Shown here piece after piece: positions 32,046 to 40,565 of a stretch of DNA of 46,910 nt. The DNA comes from Bacteroidetes bacterium UBA1947. GTDB taxonomy: Bacteria; Bacteroidota; Bacteroidia; Chitinophagales; Chitinophagaceae. The DNA lies in the NCBI GenBank assembly GCA_002336915.1, contig DDET01000016.1, positions 16,600 to 63,509 of the forward strand. The letters run 5' to 3'. Under the pieces are notes generated by a model. The model was given only the letters and a program-made list of their open reading frames with translations. It searched no databases and had not been told where the DNA came from. Position 1 is the first letter of the stretch, and every line of letters starts with the position of its first letter. A program made the translations under genes and the position numbers.

Positions 32046-33566
32046 ATGCGACAATACCGGCCCGGCATTATTCTCTTCATTATCTTTTTTATTACGGGCC
32101 TTGTATGCTATAAAGACTATGGTATATCCTTCGACGAACCTGAACAAAGAAGGATAGGCACCGTAAGCTATGACTATGTCTTTCATGGCGATGATAGCCT
32201 GCAGCGATATTACAACAGGAGCTATGGCGTTGGTTTTGAGCTGCCGCTTATAGCACTGGAAAAGAAATTACACCTGGTTAACAGCAGGGAGCAATACCTG
32301 ATGCGGCACCTGGTGACGCATATTTTCTTCCTCATCAGTATGTTTTTTGGTTATTTGCTGGTCTACAGGCTGTACAAAAGCCAGTTCCTGGCCTGCCTGG
32401 CATTTATACTACTGGTACTGATGCCAAGGATATATGCACACTCCTATTTCAATACCAAAGACATACCCTTGTTGTGCGTAGTGGTAATCACTATGGCGAT
32501 CGGGCAGTTAGCATTTGAAAAAAATAAGGCGAAGTACTACTTGCTGCTGGGTGTGATTTGCGGTTACGGAACCAGTATACGGGTGATGGAGCTACTGTTT
32601 GCCTATATCTTTTGTGCGTTTCTGCTCATAGACCTTGTTACGGCACTCGTCAGGAAGGGAAAAAGCCTGGCTGTGTTGAAGAACCTGGGAGTATTTATTG
32701 CGGGCTTTGCCCTAACCTTGTATACCGCATGGCCTTTTTTGTGGCACGATCCGCTGAATAAGCTCATGTACGCCTACGACAGGTTTTCAAAAAATGAGAT
32801 AATAGGCGCATATTTCAAGGGTGCAAAATTTATACCGGGCCAAATGCCAAGAGAGTACCTTCCTTTTTGGATGGCTACTACCATCCCCGCCATTTGGCTG
32901 TTTGCAGGGGCCGCGGGCTGCATACTTGTGGTGGTGCTATTCTTTAAAAAGCCTCTCCTTTATCTTACCAATACAAGAGAGCGCAATTTCATCCTTTTTT
33001 TCGGTGCCTTTGCTGTGCCCTTCTTTTCGCTCATCTGGTTCCGCTTCAACATCTACGATGACTGGAGGCACATGTTCTTTATATACCCGCCGCTGGCTAT
33101 GCTGGCTATTTTTGCCCTGTCTAAAATACCCAAAGGCCGGCCGCAGCAGCTGGCACGCATGCTATTCGTCGCTCAGTCTGCATCCGTATTGTTCTTTATG
33201 ATACGCAACCATCCCTTCCAGCAGGTTTATTTCAATGAGCTTATTTCGCACAAAGATGAATATTTGAGAAAAAACTTTGAGTTCGATTACTGGGGCAGCT
33301 CGGTAAAGCAGGGCTACGACTACATCCTGGCCCACGACAACAGGCCTGTTATTACCGTGGCATATTCACACGAGCCCTTGTTCAATAATTACCTTATGCT
33401 CACCGAAGAACAGAAGAAAAGAATAAGGTTGGTAGAAAACAGCGATGACTACGACTATCATATCACCAATTTCCGCGATCACCCCGAGGATTTTAGCTTT
33501 CCCGAAATTGTATATAATGTCAAGGTGCTTAATAGCAGCGTGGTAAGAGTGTACAAATTGAAATGA
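32046..33566 (+). CDS. GT-C-type membrane glycosyltransferase-like protein
   Basis: A 506-residue inner-membrane protein with about 10-11 TM helices. The first periplasmic loop has SFDEPEQRR soon after helix 1, the position of the catalytic Asp-Glu in GT-C (PMT/GT39/ArnT-like) enzymes. Later loops carry YFNTKDIPL and FRFNIYDDWRHMFFIYPPLAM, which also fit. It would transfer a sugar from a polyprenyl-phosphate donor to a protein or glycan outside the membrane. Donor and acceptor are unknown. The C-terminal 120 residues are soluble and periplasmic. It is transcribed alone as far as can be seen. Confidence 0.75.
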   Translation: MRQYRPGIILFIIFFITGLVCYKDYGISFDEPEQRRIGTVSYDYVFHGDDSLQRYYNRSYGVGFELPLIALEKKLHLVNSREQYLMRHLVTHIFFLISMFFGYLLVYRLYKSQFLACLAFILLVLMPRIYAHSYFNTKDIPLLCVVVITMAIGQLAFEKNKAKYYLLLGVICGYGTSIRVMELLFAYIFCAFLLIDLVTALVRKGKSLAVLKNLGVFIAGFALTLYTAWPFLWHDPLNKLMYAYDRFSKNEIIGAYFKGAKFIPGQMPREYLPFWMATTIPAIWLFAGAAGCILVVVLFFKKPLLYLTNTRERNFILFFGAFAVPFFSLIWFRFNIYDDWRHMFFIYPPLAMLAIFALSKIPKGRPQQLARMLFVAQSASVLFFMIRNHPFQQVYFNELISHKDEYLRKNFEFDYWGSSVKQGYDYILAHDNRPVITVAYSHEPLFNNYLMLTEEQKKRIRLVENSDDYDYHITNFRDHPEDFSFPEIVYNVKVLNSSVVRVYKLK

Positions 33567-33678
33567 TGGGTTCGCTTAACGAATAACAGGTTATCCCCGG
33601 ACAATTATACTTTCTCCAATTTTAACACTCATGATGGCATAATATTTTGTAACTTTTAGGTACAAAAGGCTGACTATT

Positions 33679-34392
33679 ATGATGTTAAGCGAAACCTGGT
33701 TCATAGATGGGTATATTGATTTTGAGCTGCAGAAATACAGGCTGCTGGCCTACCTGCAGGAAGTGAACACACATTTTAAGGAGGCCCGGTTATACCCCCC
33801 ACTCGCAGATGTGGTTTTTCACTACAATAACCTGGTAGCTTTTCGCGATAATAAAAAATTCCTGCAGGAGCGCTTTCCTAAGCGGCTGGAAAGTATAGAC
33901 ATTCAAAAGCTGGAGCTCACCTATGAGCAAATGCTGGCTGATAATGCCCTGATGCAGGAACTGGAGCGTATAACCCAATACGCACTGGACGAGATGAAAG
34001 GCACCATTGAAAATGGCACCGAGATCTATGACCTCGTGGAAAAGCAAATGCGCATCGAACCTATTGGCATTATACCTCTGTACAAAAATGAAGGCTACTT
34101 GTTATTGCGCTACGGCAATGTATCGGAAGTGCGGGCTTATGCATACACTATCAGCATTTTTGAGCACATGGCGGCAAAGTACCGGGGCATAAAAATAACT
34201 TACATCGATAGCTGGGGAAAGAATATTGCCAATACTTATGAACAAATAAAACGCGACATCATACGGACTATACGCACGCTACCGAATCCTGCGGTATACA
34301 GCGTTGAATCTCCCTTACAGGTACCGCTCAATGAAACGCTGCTGCCTATAGCCAAACGAATGCTGGTTAAGTATATAGAACATGGAAAATAA
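33679..34392 (+). CDS. Conserved-looking protein of unknown function
   Basis: A 237-residue soluble protein with no signal peptide or TM helix, mostly alpha-helical in the first half (LLAYLQEVNTHFKEARLYPPL, ELTYEQMLADNALMQELER). The second half is more beta-rich (IGIIPLYKNEGYLLLRYG). The sequence looks under normal protein selection, but I do not recognise a family or catalytic motif. Met2 (33682) is an alternative start. It ends at a small terminator and is convergent with the permease-peptidase gene. Confidence 0.65.
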   Translation: MMLSETWFIDGYIDFELQKYRLLAYLQEVNTHFKEARLYPPLADVVFHYNNLVAFRDNKKFLQERFPKRLESIDIQKLELTYEQMLADNALMQELERITQYALDEMKGTIENGTEIYDLVEKQMRIEPIGIIPLYKNEGYLLLRYGNVSEVRAYAYTISIFEHMAAKYRGIKITYIDSWGKNIANTYEQIKRDIIRTIRTLPNPAVYSVESPLQVPLNETLLPIAKRMLVKYIEHGK

Positions 34393-34421
34393 AGGATGCG
34401 CTTTGCACCCTTTATTTTTTT
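34391..34421 (+). terminator. Terminator after the gene at 33679
   Basis: A 9-bp stem with one mismatch (34391-34399 with 34405-34413), a GCTTT loop and seven T. It overlaps the stop codon of the convergent gene. Confidence 0.7.
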
Positions 34422-37400
34422 GCCACTGCCGCTCCTTCAGTAAGCTTCAGTTCGTTATCGTTAAAGTCTTTGTCTATGAGCAGCACTCTCGGATCAACGA
34501 TCACCTTTTCAGGTTTCTCATCCACGATCATGCTGAGCTTTGTAGTACCTCCGGGTATCTTGTAACGTTCCAGTTTCAACATTTTACGTTTGCCGTTGTA
34601 GACCCCTACCTCAATATAATCGTTCGAGGCCACAGGTTTTTCAAGGCCTGTACTGTCCGAGTATAGCTTCTGTGATTCTATACTGAAGTTGACCTGGTAT
34701 TTTCCATCAGGCATTTTTGTCAATTTCGCCTCTGCTACCTTGTTCTTATACAGGGTTATCTTCTCAAATATATCGGTCACAAAATATTGCAGTGAATCAG
34801 GCGTTACCTCGCGGATATATCTCATCAGGTCGAGCGTAGTGGGATAAGGGGGGCCCTGGAATGCATAGCGGTGTACGAACCTGCTCAGGGCGTGATTCAG
34901 GCTATCGCCGCCCAGGTAATTATTAAGCGCATGCATTACGATGCCGCCCTTCTGGTACCGGATGTAGCCTTGGCCTTCATCGATATAAGCCAGCGGCTTC
35001 TCCTTCTCACCCTCATTTGACCTGCTGGACAAATAGTTGTCCATTTCTATGTGCAGGAACTTACGGAGCTTTTCGGCCGTGTATTCATTTTGCATCACCA
35101 TTATCGCGCCGTACTGGGCCAGTGTCTCAACCAGTACCACAGACCCTTCCACATCGGCACCTATCACCTGGTGGGCAAACCACTGATGCGCCACTTCATG
35201 GGCAGTGATGTAGAAAGGATAATCGACATCATCTTTACTGCTGTCATTCACATCAGCTATAAAACCAATACCCTCGGAGAATGGTATGGTATTAGGGAAT
35301 GACTGCGCAAAGGTGCTATAACGGGGAAACTCCAATATGCGCACCTGCCTGTGCTGGTAAGGCGAGAATTCCGCCGAATAATAAGCCAATGATTTCTTCA
35401 TACCGTTGAACATCCTGTCAAGATTATACTCATGCCCCTTCGTGTAATATATCTCCAGGCTAATGCCGTTCCACATTTCTTTCTTCACCTCGTATCTTGC
35501 CGACAAGAAGGAATAGAAATTGAGAATAGGGCTGTCCATCTTATAGTGGAAATAACGCCTGCCATTTGTGGTCCATTCCTTTTGCAGGTAGCCGGGGGCT
35601 ATAGCTATTTGATCAGGCACTGTACTTAGCGTGGCATCGAAATCTATGAAGTCAGCATCCTGTGATAGCTCGTTGTGCTGGTAAGCCAGCGTGTCCGTAA
35701 TAGGATGCGAGGTTGGCCTGTAGCCCAGTTTGTGCTTTTTCCTTGTTGTATTGTCGGCCAGCTCATAGCCTTCATTATAACCAATTGAAGGCAGGAATGA
35801 AGTATTGTTCAGGAAGGTACCATTATATAAGGGTGCGCCAAGGCCAGAAAAATTATGCTGGAACCCGTGCGTAATGATATCGGTATTAAAGGTCAACAGT
35901 ATTGAATCCCCGGGCTGCATCGGCTGTGTCAATTTATATATCCTGTAGCCTATTACGGAATCGTAAAAGGCAAGTCGGGCACCGGTACTAAAATTTACCT
36001 TACCTAGCTTAGCATCGCTCGCTATAAGTATATGCACCGAGTCTATGGGATGTACTGACTTGTTTTTCAGAGTAAAAACACCTCCCGCGTGCAGGTTGCG
36101 CTCTTTTGGGTATATATCCACATCCAGCTTTACCGCTGTGATCTTAGGCTGTGGTATATTATTGTACTTCTTGTACAGCCGTTCATAGTTAGCCTGCTGT
36201 TCTTCCTGCTGGAAGGAGGTACGGAACTCATTTTGAACATTGGTGTTGTAGTAAATAAATCCCCCACAGCTGATGAAGACGATCAAGCCAATGAGGATAA
36301 CCACCCAGCCTGCCCTTGCCTCTTTCAGCTTTGCATGGCGCCACCTGAGTCTCAAACCTGTTTCGCTGCCGCGCGCCCATAGTAAACTTGATAGTGCTGC
36401 AAAACACAAAGCCAGTGATCCCCAGTACACTTTAAACACGATATATGGGAATATGGCATGCCCGAAGCCATTCATATCAGAGTACTCCACACCCGGGTCG
36501 GACATAAAGACAAAGAGGTTGTGCTTCAATACCAATTGCGCAAATGTGCTGTTCCAGAGATAGAATATGGCAAGAATAAAATAGCCCACATACTTATTAC
36601 CAACCAATGTTTGTACCAGAACAGCCAATATAGCCAGCAGCCAGAAGTCTATCAGCCTGAAGCCAAAGAGGTACTCAAGGTATACAGGCAGCTCGTAATG
36701 CATATATCCCATAAAGGTTTGTACGAGTATGCCGCATACCATTACCAGGCAAAGCAATATCACCTGCATGAACATTAGGCCTACCATCTTGCTAAAGTAG
36801 AATACCCAGTTGGGCACAGGCAATGCATCAAGTATATTGCTCATCCTGTAGTCGCGAGCCTTCCATACAAGCTCGCCGGCGAACATAAAGGTTATCACAA
36901 CGATCACAATATGGAAAGTACCTTCAAGGAACTCTGCTACGATATAGGTAACAGGGTAAGTAGAAGTGTCGTATATCTTGCCCAGCTGGAAGGAAACCAA
37001 CAGTAAAAGCAGCATGCCGAAAAGCAATATTATCCTGAAGTAGGTATTGCGCAGTAAGGTCTTGCATTCGTTTACTGAGAGCCCCCAAAGGCTTTTAAGA
37101 TAAGTAACGCGACCAAAGGACAGAGTAACTTTCGGCAAAGCATCCCTGTTCAGGTCCGACTTTTTAAATACCGGTATGGCATTGTCCTTCAGTTTTATCT
37201 TATTGAAGAACAACTTACGTGCGGTACCGGTAAACGAAAAGAAAGAATAGCCAACAGCCAGTAACACAAATGATACCCCTATCCATAGCAACCTGTTATA
37301 CAGGAAGAGGCCGGTCATTGTATAGTGGTAGTGATTCTTCTGGTAGGTGCTCCAGTACTTGCTTATAGCACGTTTGGCATGTGTGCCCAGGGGATCTACC

Positions 37401-38038
37401 AAAGCCGAAAGTGTTTGATGCTCGAGCGAAGAGAAATATGAATTGGAGATACCGATAGCCACAAAAAATACGATCAGGGATAACCAGATCACAAATATAT
37501 CGCGTGCTATAAGACTTACTGCAAAGAATATGGCACCATCCAGCAGGGCATTCGGGATGACCGACTGCCAATAAGTAGCAACATAGTACGACAAGTGAAA
37601 AGCCTCCATTCTGTCTGCGTTCACCCATGGCGAGGAAAAGGCAGCCATCAAACCAAGGCCCGTGGCTGTAAGAATAATGAGTACTATAAACAGTGAGGCA
37701 CAAAAACGGCCAAAGAGATAATTGAACTTAGAGACAGGCGTAGTGAAAATAAGCGCCGCTGTGTTGTTCGTAAAGTCTTTCAATACTGAATTGCCGATCA
37801 CCGCCACAACTATTATGAGCCCAACATAGGTATTGATGTTGGTGAGCATTGCATCTATGATAACAGGGGAATTGGCAAATATCTTTTCTCCGCCAAAGTT
37901 TGCCGTCACACCCGGCCATGTGCCCCCTATCAGCAGTCCTGTGAAGAAAGTGATAAGGAACAGGATAAGCATGTATATATACGTAGATATTGACCTGAGC
38001 CAACGCCTTACCTCGAACGTGAAAATGTGTCCAAACAT
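34412..38038 (-). CDS. ABC-2 permease fused to an M1-type metallopeptidase
   Basis: A 1208-residue polypeptide. Residues about 1-600 hold two ABC-2-like permease modules (six or so TM helices each, the second from about 315). A further TM helix near 575-595 leads to an extracytoplasmic M1-like domain. Zinc site: H947-E-V-A-H951, with E971 in VLVETLAQY as third ligand, 19 residues after the second His (usually 18). RYQKGG supplies the candidate catalytic Tyr. The GxMEN exopeptidase motif is not visible; the corresponding segment reads TIPFSEGIGF, so exopeptidase specificity is doubtful. It lies 19 bp downstream of its ATPase. Transported substrate and processed protein are unknown. Confidence 0.88.
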   Translation of the reverse strand: MFGHIFTFEVRRWLRSISTYIYMLILFLITFFTGLLIGGTWPGVTANFGGEKIFANSPVIIDAMLTNINTYVGLIIVVAVIGNSVLKDFTNNTAALIFTTPVSKFNYLFGRFCASLFIVLIILTATGLGLMAAFSSPWVNADRMEAFHLSYYVATYWQSVIPNALLDGAIFFAVSLIARDIFVIWLSLIVFFVAIGISNSYFSSLEHQTLSALVDPLGTHAKRAISKYWSTYQKNHYHYTMTGLFLYNRLLWIGVSFVLLAVGYSFFSFTGTARKLFFNKIKLKDNAIPVFKKSDLNRDALPKVTLSFGRVTYLKSLWGLSVNECKTLLRNTYFRIILLFGMLLLLLVSFQLGKIYDTSTYPVTYIVAEFLEGTFHIVIVVITFMFAGELVWKARDYRMSNILDALPVPNWVFYFSKMVGLMFMQVILLCLVMVCGILVQTFMGYMHYELPVYLEYLFGFRLIDFWLLAILAVLVQTLVGNKYVGYFILAIFYLWNSTFAQLVLKHNLFVFMSDPGVEYSDMNGFGHAIFPYIVFKVYWGSLALCFAALSSLLWARGSETGLRLRWRHAKLKEARAGWVVILIGLIVFISCGGFIYYNTNVQNEFRTSFQQEEQQANYERLYKKYNNIPQPKITAVKLDVDIYPKERNLHAGGVFTLKNKSVHPIDSVHILIASDAKLGKVNFSTGARLAFYDSVIGYRIYKLTQPMQPGDSILLTFNTDIITHGFQHNFSGLGAPLYNGTFLNNTSFLPSIGYNEGYELADNTTRKKHKLGYRPTSHPITDTLAYQHNELSQDADFIDFDATLSTVPDQIAIAPGYLQKEWTTNGRRYFHYKMDSPILNFYSFLSARYEVKKEMWNGISLEIYYTKGHEYNLDRMFNGMKKSLAYYSAEFSPYQHRQVRILEFPRYSTFAQSFPNTIPFSEGIGFIADVNDSSKDDVDYPFYITAHEVAHQWFAHQVIGADVEGSVVLVETLAQYGAIMVMQNEYTAEKLRKFLHIEMDNYLSSRSNEGEKEKPLAYIDEGQGYIRYQKGGIVMHALNNYLGGDSLNHALSRFVHRYAFQGPPYPTTLDLMRYIREVTPDSLQYFVTDIFEKITLYKNKVAEAKLTKMPDGKYQVNFSIESQKLYSDSTGLEKPVASNDYIEVGVYNGKRKMLKLERYKIPGGTTKLSMIVDEKPEKVIVDPRVLLIDKDFNDNELKLTEGAAVAKK

Positions 38039-38057
38039 TTGTTAATTATTTTATGGC

Positions 38058-38918
38058 TTAGGCAATATTTGCGAAATAAATGTCTTCCAGTCCTGCGCGC
38101 TCCATGGCAAAGCCATCACCGGGGTTTTCCTCGCTAAAGATGTGTATCATCACATCGCCCCCGGATAGCTTGGAGAGGATGACCTTGTATTTTTCCTGGT
38201 ATGCTGTCACATCGGCCTTCTTTATACGCCTGCTCCATATTTTATTTTGCACAGCTGCTATGAGCGATTCAGGATTGCCGCGCTGTACTACCTGCCCGTT
38301 GGCTATTATAGCCATGTCGTTACAGAGCTCGCTTACATCGTCCACAATATGGGTTGAGAGGATCACTATGATGTTCTCCCCTATCTCGCTCAGCAGGTTG
38401 TTGAAACGCAGGCGCTCAGCAGGGTCAAGGCCGGCCGTAGGCTCATCAACTATTATGAGTTTGGGATTTCCTATCAGGGCCTGTGCTATACCAAAGCGCT
38501 GTTTCATACCGCCCGAATAGCCACCAAGGAACTTACTTTTATGGTTGTAGAGATTCACCTGTTGCAGCAATGCCGTAACAAGTTCCTTTCTTTCTTTTGC
38601 ATTGTCTATTCCCTTCAGTCGGGCTATATAGTGTAACATTTCCTCGGCCGAGACCTTCGGGTATACACCAAACTCCTGCGGCAGGTAGCCCAGCACTTTC
38701 CGCAACTCATGCTTTTGCTTCATCACATCTATACCGCCGAACATAATGCTGCCGCTGTCTGCATCCTGCAGGGTGGCTATAGTGCGCATTAAGGTAGACT
38801 TGCCGGCGCCGTTTGGCCCCAGCAGCCCGAACATGCCATTGGAAATATCGAGTGATACGTCTCTCAGGGCCTGCACCCCATTGGGATAAGTTTTGGATAA
38901 GTTCTTTATCTGTAACAT
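38058..38918 (-). CDS. ABC transporter ATP-binding protein
   Basis: A 286-residue cytoplasmic ATPase. Walker A GLLGPNGAGKSTLM, Q-loop PQEFGVYP, signature GYSGGMKQR (Ser-Gly-Gly-Met in place of LSGGQ, usual for ABC-2 drug/antibiotic or gliding-type exporters), Walker B LIIVDEPTAGLD, H-loop LSTHIVDDV. It has a C-terminal extension of about 75 residues after the ATPase fold. It is the first gene of a two-gene unit with the permease-peptidase fusion, so the product energises that permease. Confidence 0.93.
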   Translation of the reverse strand: MLQIKNLSKTYPNGVQALRDVSLDISNGMFGLLGPNGAGKSTLMRTIATLQDADSGSIMFGGIDVMKQKHELRKVLGYLPQEFGVYPKVSAEEMLHYIARLKGIDNAKERKELVTALLQQVNLYNHKSKFLGGYSGGMKQRFGIAQALIGNPKLIIVDEPTAGLDPAERLRFNNLLSEIGENIIVILSTHIVDDVSELCNDMAIIANGQVVQRGNPESLIAAVQNKIWSRRIKKADVTAYQEKYKVILSKLSGGDVMIHIFSEENPGDGFAMERAGLEDIYFANIA

Positions 38919-38929
38919 AAGAAAGGTTG

Positions 38930-38959
38930 AAAACAGTGTATCGCAAAAGATACTGTTTT
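38930..38959. promoter_or_regulatory. Inverted repeat upstream of the ABC/peptidase pair
   Basis: AAAACAG-TG-TATC (38930-38942) faces GATAC-TGTTTT (38949-38959) around GCAAAA. It lies 12 bp before the ATPase ATG and overlaps a -7-like TATCTTTTG on the minus strand. It may be an operator or part of the promoter. Confidence 0.4.
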
Positions 38960-38996
38960 TGTTACAGACTTTTATTTATTCACCCTGAAAATCACC

Positions 38997-40298
38997 TCAG
39001 GTAAGCGGCTTATCCTGCAGGCTGTGGTGTTCCTGCCCAAGTTCCACTTGCTTGCGGGTGGGTAATAGTATCAGCCTTAGCGTGGTATCGTTGGTGAAGT
39101 AGCTGATGGCCCAATTGATGAATATCGTGAGCTTGTTCCTTACGCTCAATATCAGCATCAGGTGCAGGAACATCCATGTGAGCCATGCAAAAAAGCCCTG
39201 GAAGCTCATGAATGGCAGGTCAACAACTGCTTTTCGTTTGCCCACGGTAGCCATGGTGCCGGGGTTCCTGTATTTGAACTCCTTCATAGGCTGGTCCTTC
39301 ATCAGGCGCTTAATGTTATCGGCAAGGTTCTTTGCCTGGTTAATGGCTACATTGGCCAATTGTGCATGCCCTTTGGGGAAGTCGTCATTCTCCATATAGC
39401 TCACATCACCGATGACAAACACGTTGGGGATGCTTTCTATCCTGCTATAGTGGTCTACCTTTATCCTGTTGCCGCGCACTATGAGCTCTTTCGGTATGCC
39501 TGCGGGCACATTGCCCATCACCCCGGCAGCCCATATCATGGTGCGTGTGGGTACTATCCTGCCGTCCTTTAAGGTGATCTGCTTGCCGTCGTAGTCTGCA
39601 GCCAGTGCGTTTGTCCAAACCTTTACACCCATTTGTTCCAAATATTCCTGCGACTTCTGTTGAGAGGCCTTGCTCATTGCAGCCAGCGTGCTATCGCCAC
39701 CTTCAAGCAGATAAATATTGAGGCTGGAGAAGTCCATATCGGGGTAGTCGCGGGGCAGCACATATTTCTTCATCTCAGCTATAGCCCCTGCCATTTCCAC
39801 ACCAGTGGGGCCACCACCTACTACCACTATGTTCATTATGCTCTCAAGTTGCTCCGGTGTAGCCCTGAGTGCGTCCTCAAAGTTCAATAGTATGCGATTA
39901 CGTATGGTGATGGCATCCGTTGTCGACTTCATCGGGTAGGCATACTGCTCAATGTTCTTGTTACCAAAGTAGTTGGAAGTGCAACCCGTGGCTATTACCA
40001 GGTAGTCATAGTCGAATATACCTTCATCCGTGATAACCTGTTGTTTTGCAGTGTCTACCTGAGTCACTTTGGCTATGCGTACGTGCACATTCTTCTTTCG
40101 CTGGAATACCTTGCGCAGGGGAAATGAAATGGCGCTTGGTTCAAGCCTGGCTGTAGCAACCTGGTAGAACAGCGGCTGGAACTGGTGGAAGTTGTATTGG
40201 TCTATTAATGTTATCTCGCAGTCGGTGCCTTTTATTCTTCTTGCCACTTGCAGGCCCGCGAAACCTGCGCCCAGTATCACCATCTTTTTACAAGTCAT
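38997..40298 (-). CDS. ndh: Type II NADH dehydrogenase (NDH-2)
   Basis: A 433-residue flavoprotein that would oxidise NADH and reduce quinone without pumping protons. The N-terminal FAD motif is VILGAGFAGLQVAR (about 8-21). The NADH motif is VVVGGGPTGVEMAGAIAE (about 158-175). FVIGD (about 303-307) binds FAD ribityl. The C-terminus has an amphipathic to hydrophobic segment (FFAWLTWMFLHLMLIL) for membrane attachment. The family signature block YLVIATGCTSNYFGN is near 106-120. It has its own -7 box upstream. Confidence 0.93.
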   Translation of the reverse strand: MTCKKMVILGAGFAGLQVARRIKGTDCEITLIDQYNFHQFQPLFYQVATARLEPSAISFPLRKVFQRKKNVHVRIAKVTQVDTAKQQVITDEGIFDYDYLVIATGCTSNYFGNKNIEQYAYPMKSTTDAITIRNRILLNFEDALRATPEQLESIMNIVVVGGGPTGVEMAGAIAEMKKYVLPRDYPDMDFSSLNIYLLEGGDSTLAAMSKASQQKSQEYLEQMGVKVWTNALAADYDGKQITLKDGRIVPTRTMIWAAGVMGNVPAGIPKELIVRGNRIKVDHYSRIESIPNVFVIGDVSYMENDDFPKGHAQLANVAINQAKNLADNIKRLMKDQPMKEFKYRNPGTMATVGKRKAVVDLPFMSFQGFFAWLTWMFLHLMLILSVRNKLTIFINWAISYFTNDTTLRLILLPTRKQVELGQEHHSLQDKPLT

Positions 40299-40315
40299 AA
40301 TACTGATTTAGACCA

Positions 40316-40323
40316 CAAAGCTA
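40316..40323 (-). promoter_or_regulatory. -7 box TAGCTTTG of the NDH-2 gene
   Basis: An exact TAnnTTTG on the minus strand, 17 bp before the ATG. The implied leader is about 11 nt. I see no clear -33. Confidence 0.5.
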
Positions 40324-40429
40324 CATTGCTTTTATGTGCTTACACTAGTGATAATAATTATGCCAGTATCAAATAATTCAAAAGTCAAAATTCAAAAGCC
40401 AAAAAGTTGCATTACATATTGGGCTAAAG

Positions 40430-40500
40430 ACCCGTTGTGAGGGACGCAACTTCTCCCCGGCCTGAAGGCCCGGGTAATTGGTGGCTTGGTATCTTTTTTA
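40430..40500. repeat. REP-like GC hairpin
   Basis: A GC-rich hairpin, CCCCGGCC with a TGAA loop and GGCC-C-GGG (40455-40474, one bulged C), in the rny/ndh intergenic region. Like the hairpin at 8515 it has a TGAA loop. It has no T run, so it is not a terminator itself. Confidence 0.4.
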
Positions 40501-40504
40501 TAAA

Positions 40505-40540
40505 GCAAAACTGCAACAGCGTGGCTGTTGCAGTTTCAAT
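40505..40540 (-). terminator. Terminator of rny
   Basis: A perfect 13-bp stem AAACTGCAACAGC / GCTGTTGCAGTTT (40508-40520 with 40524-40536), 3-nt loop, followed on the minus strand by a U-rich tail. Confidence 0.9.
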
Positions 40541-40565
40541 ATTTAAACGCCTGTATGGCTGTGTA

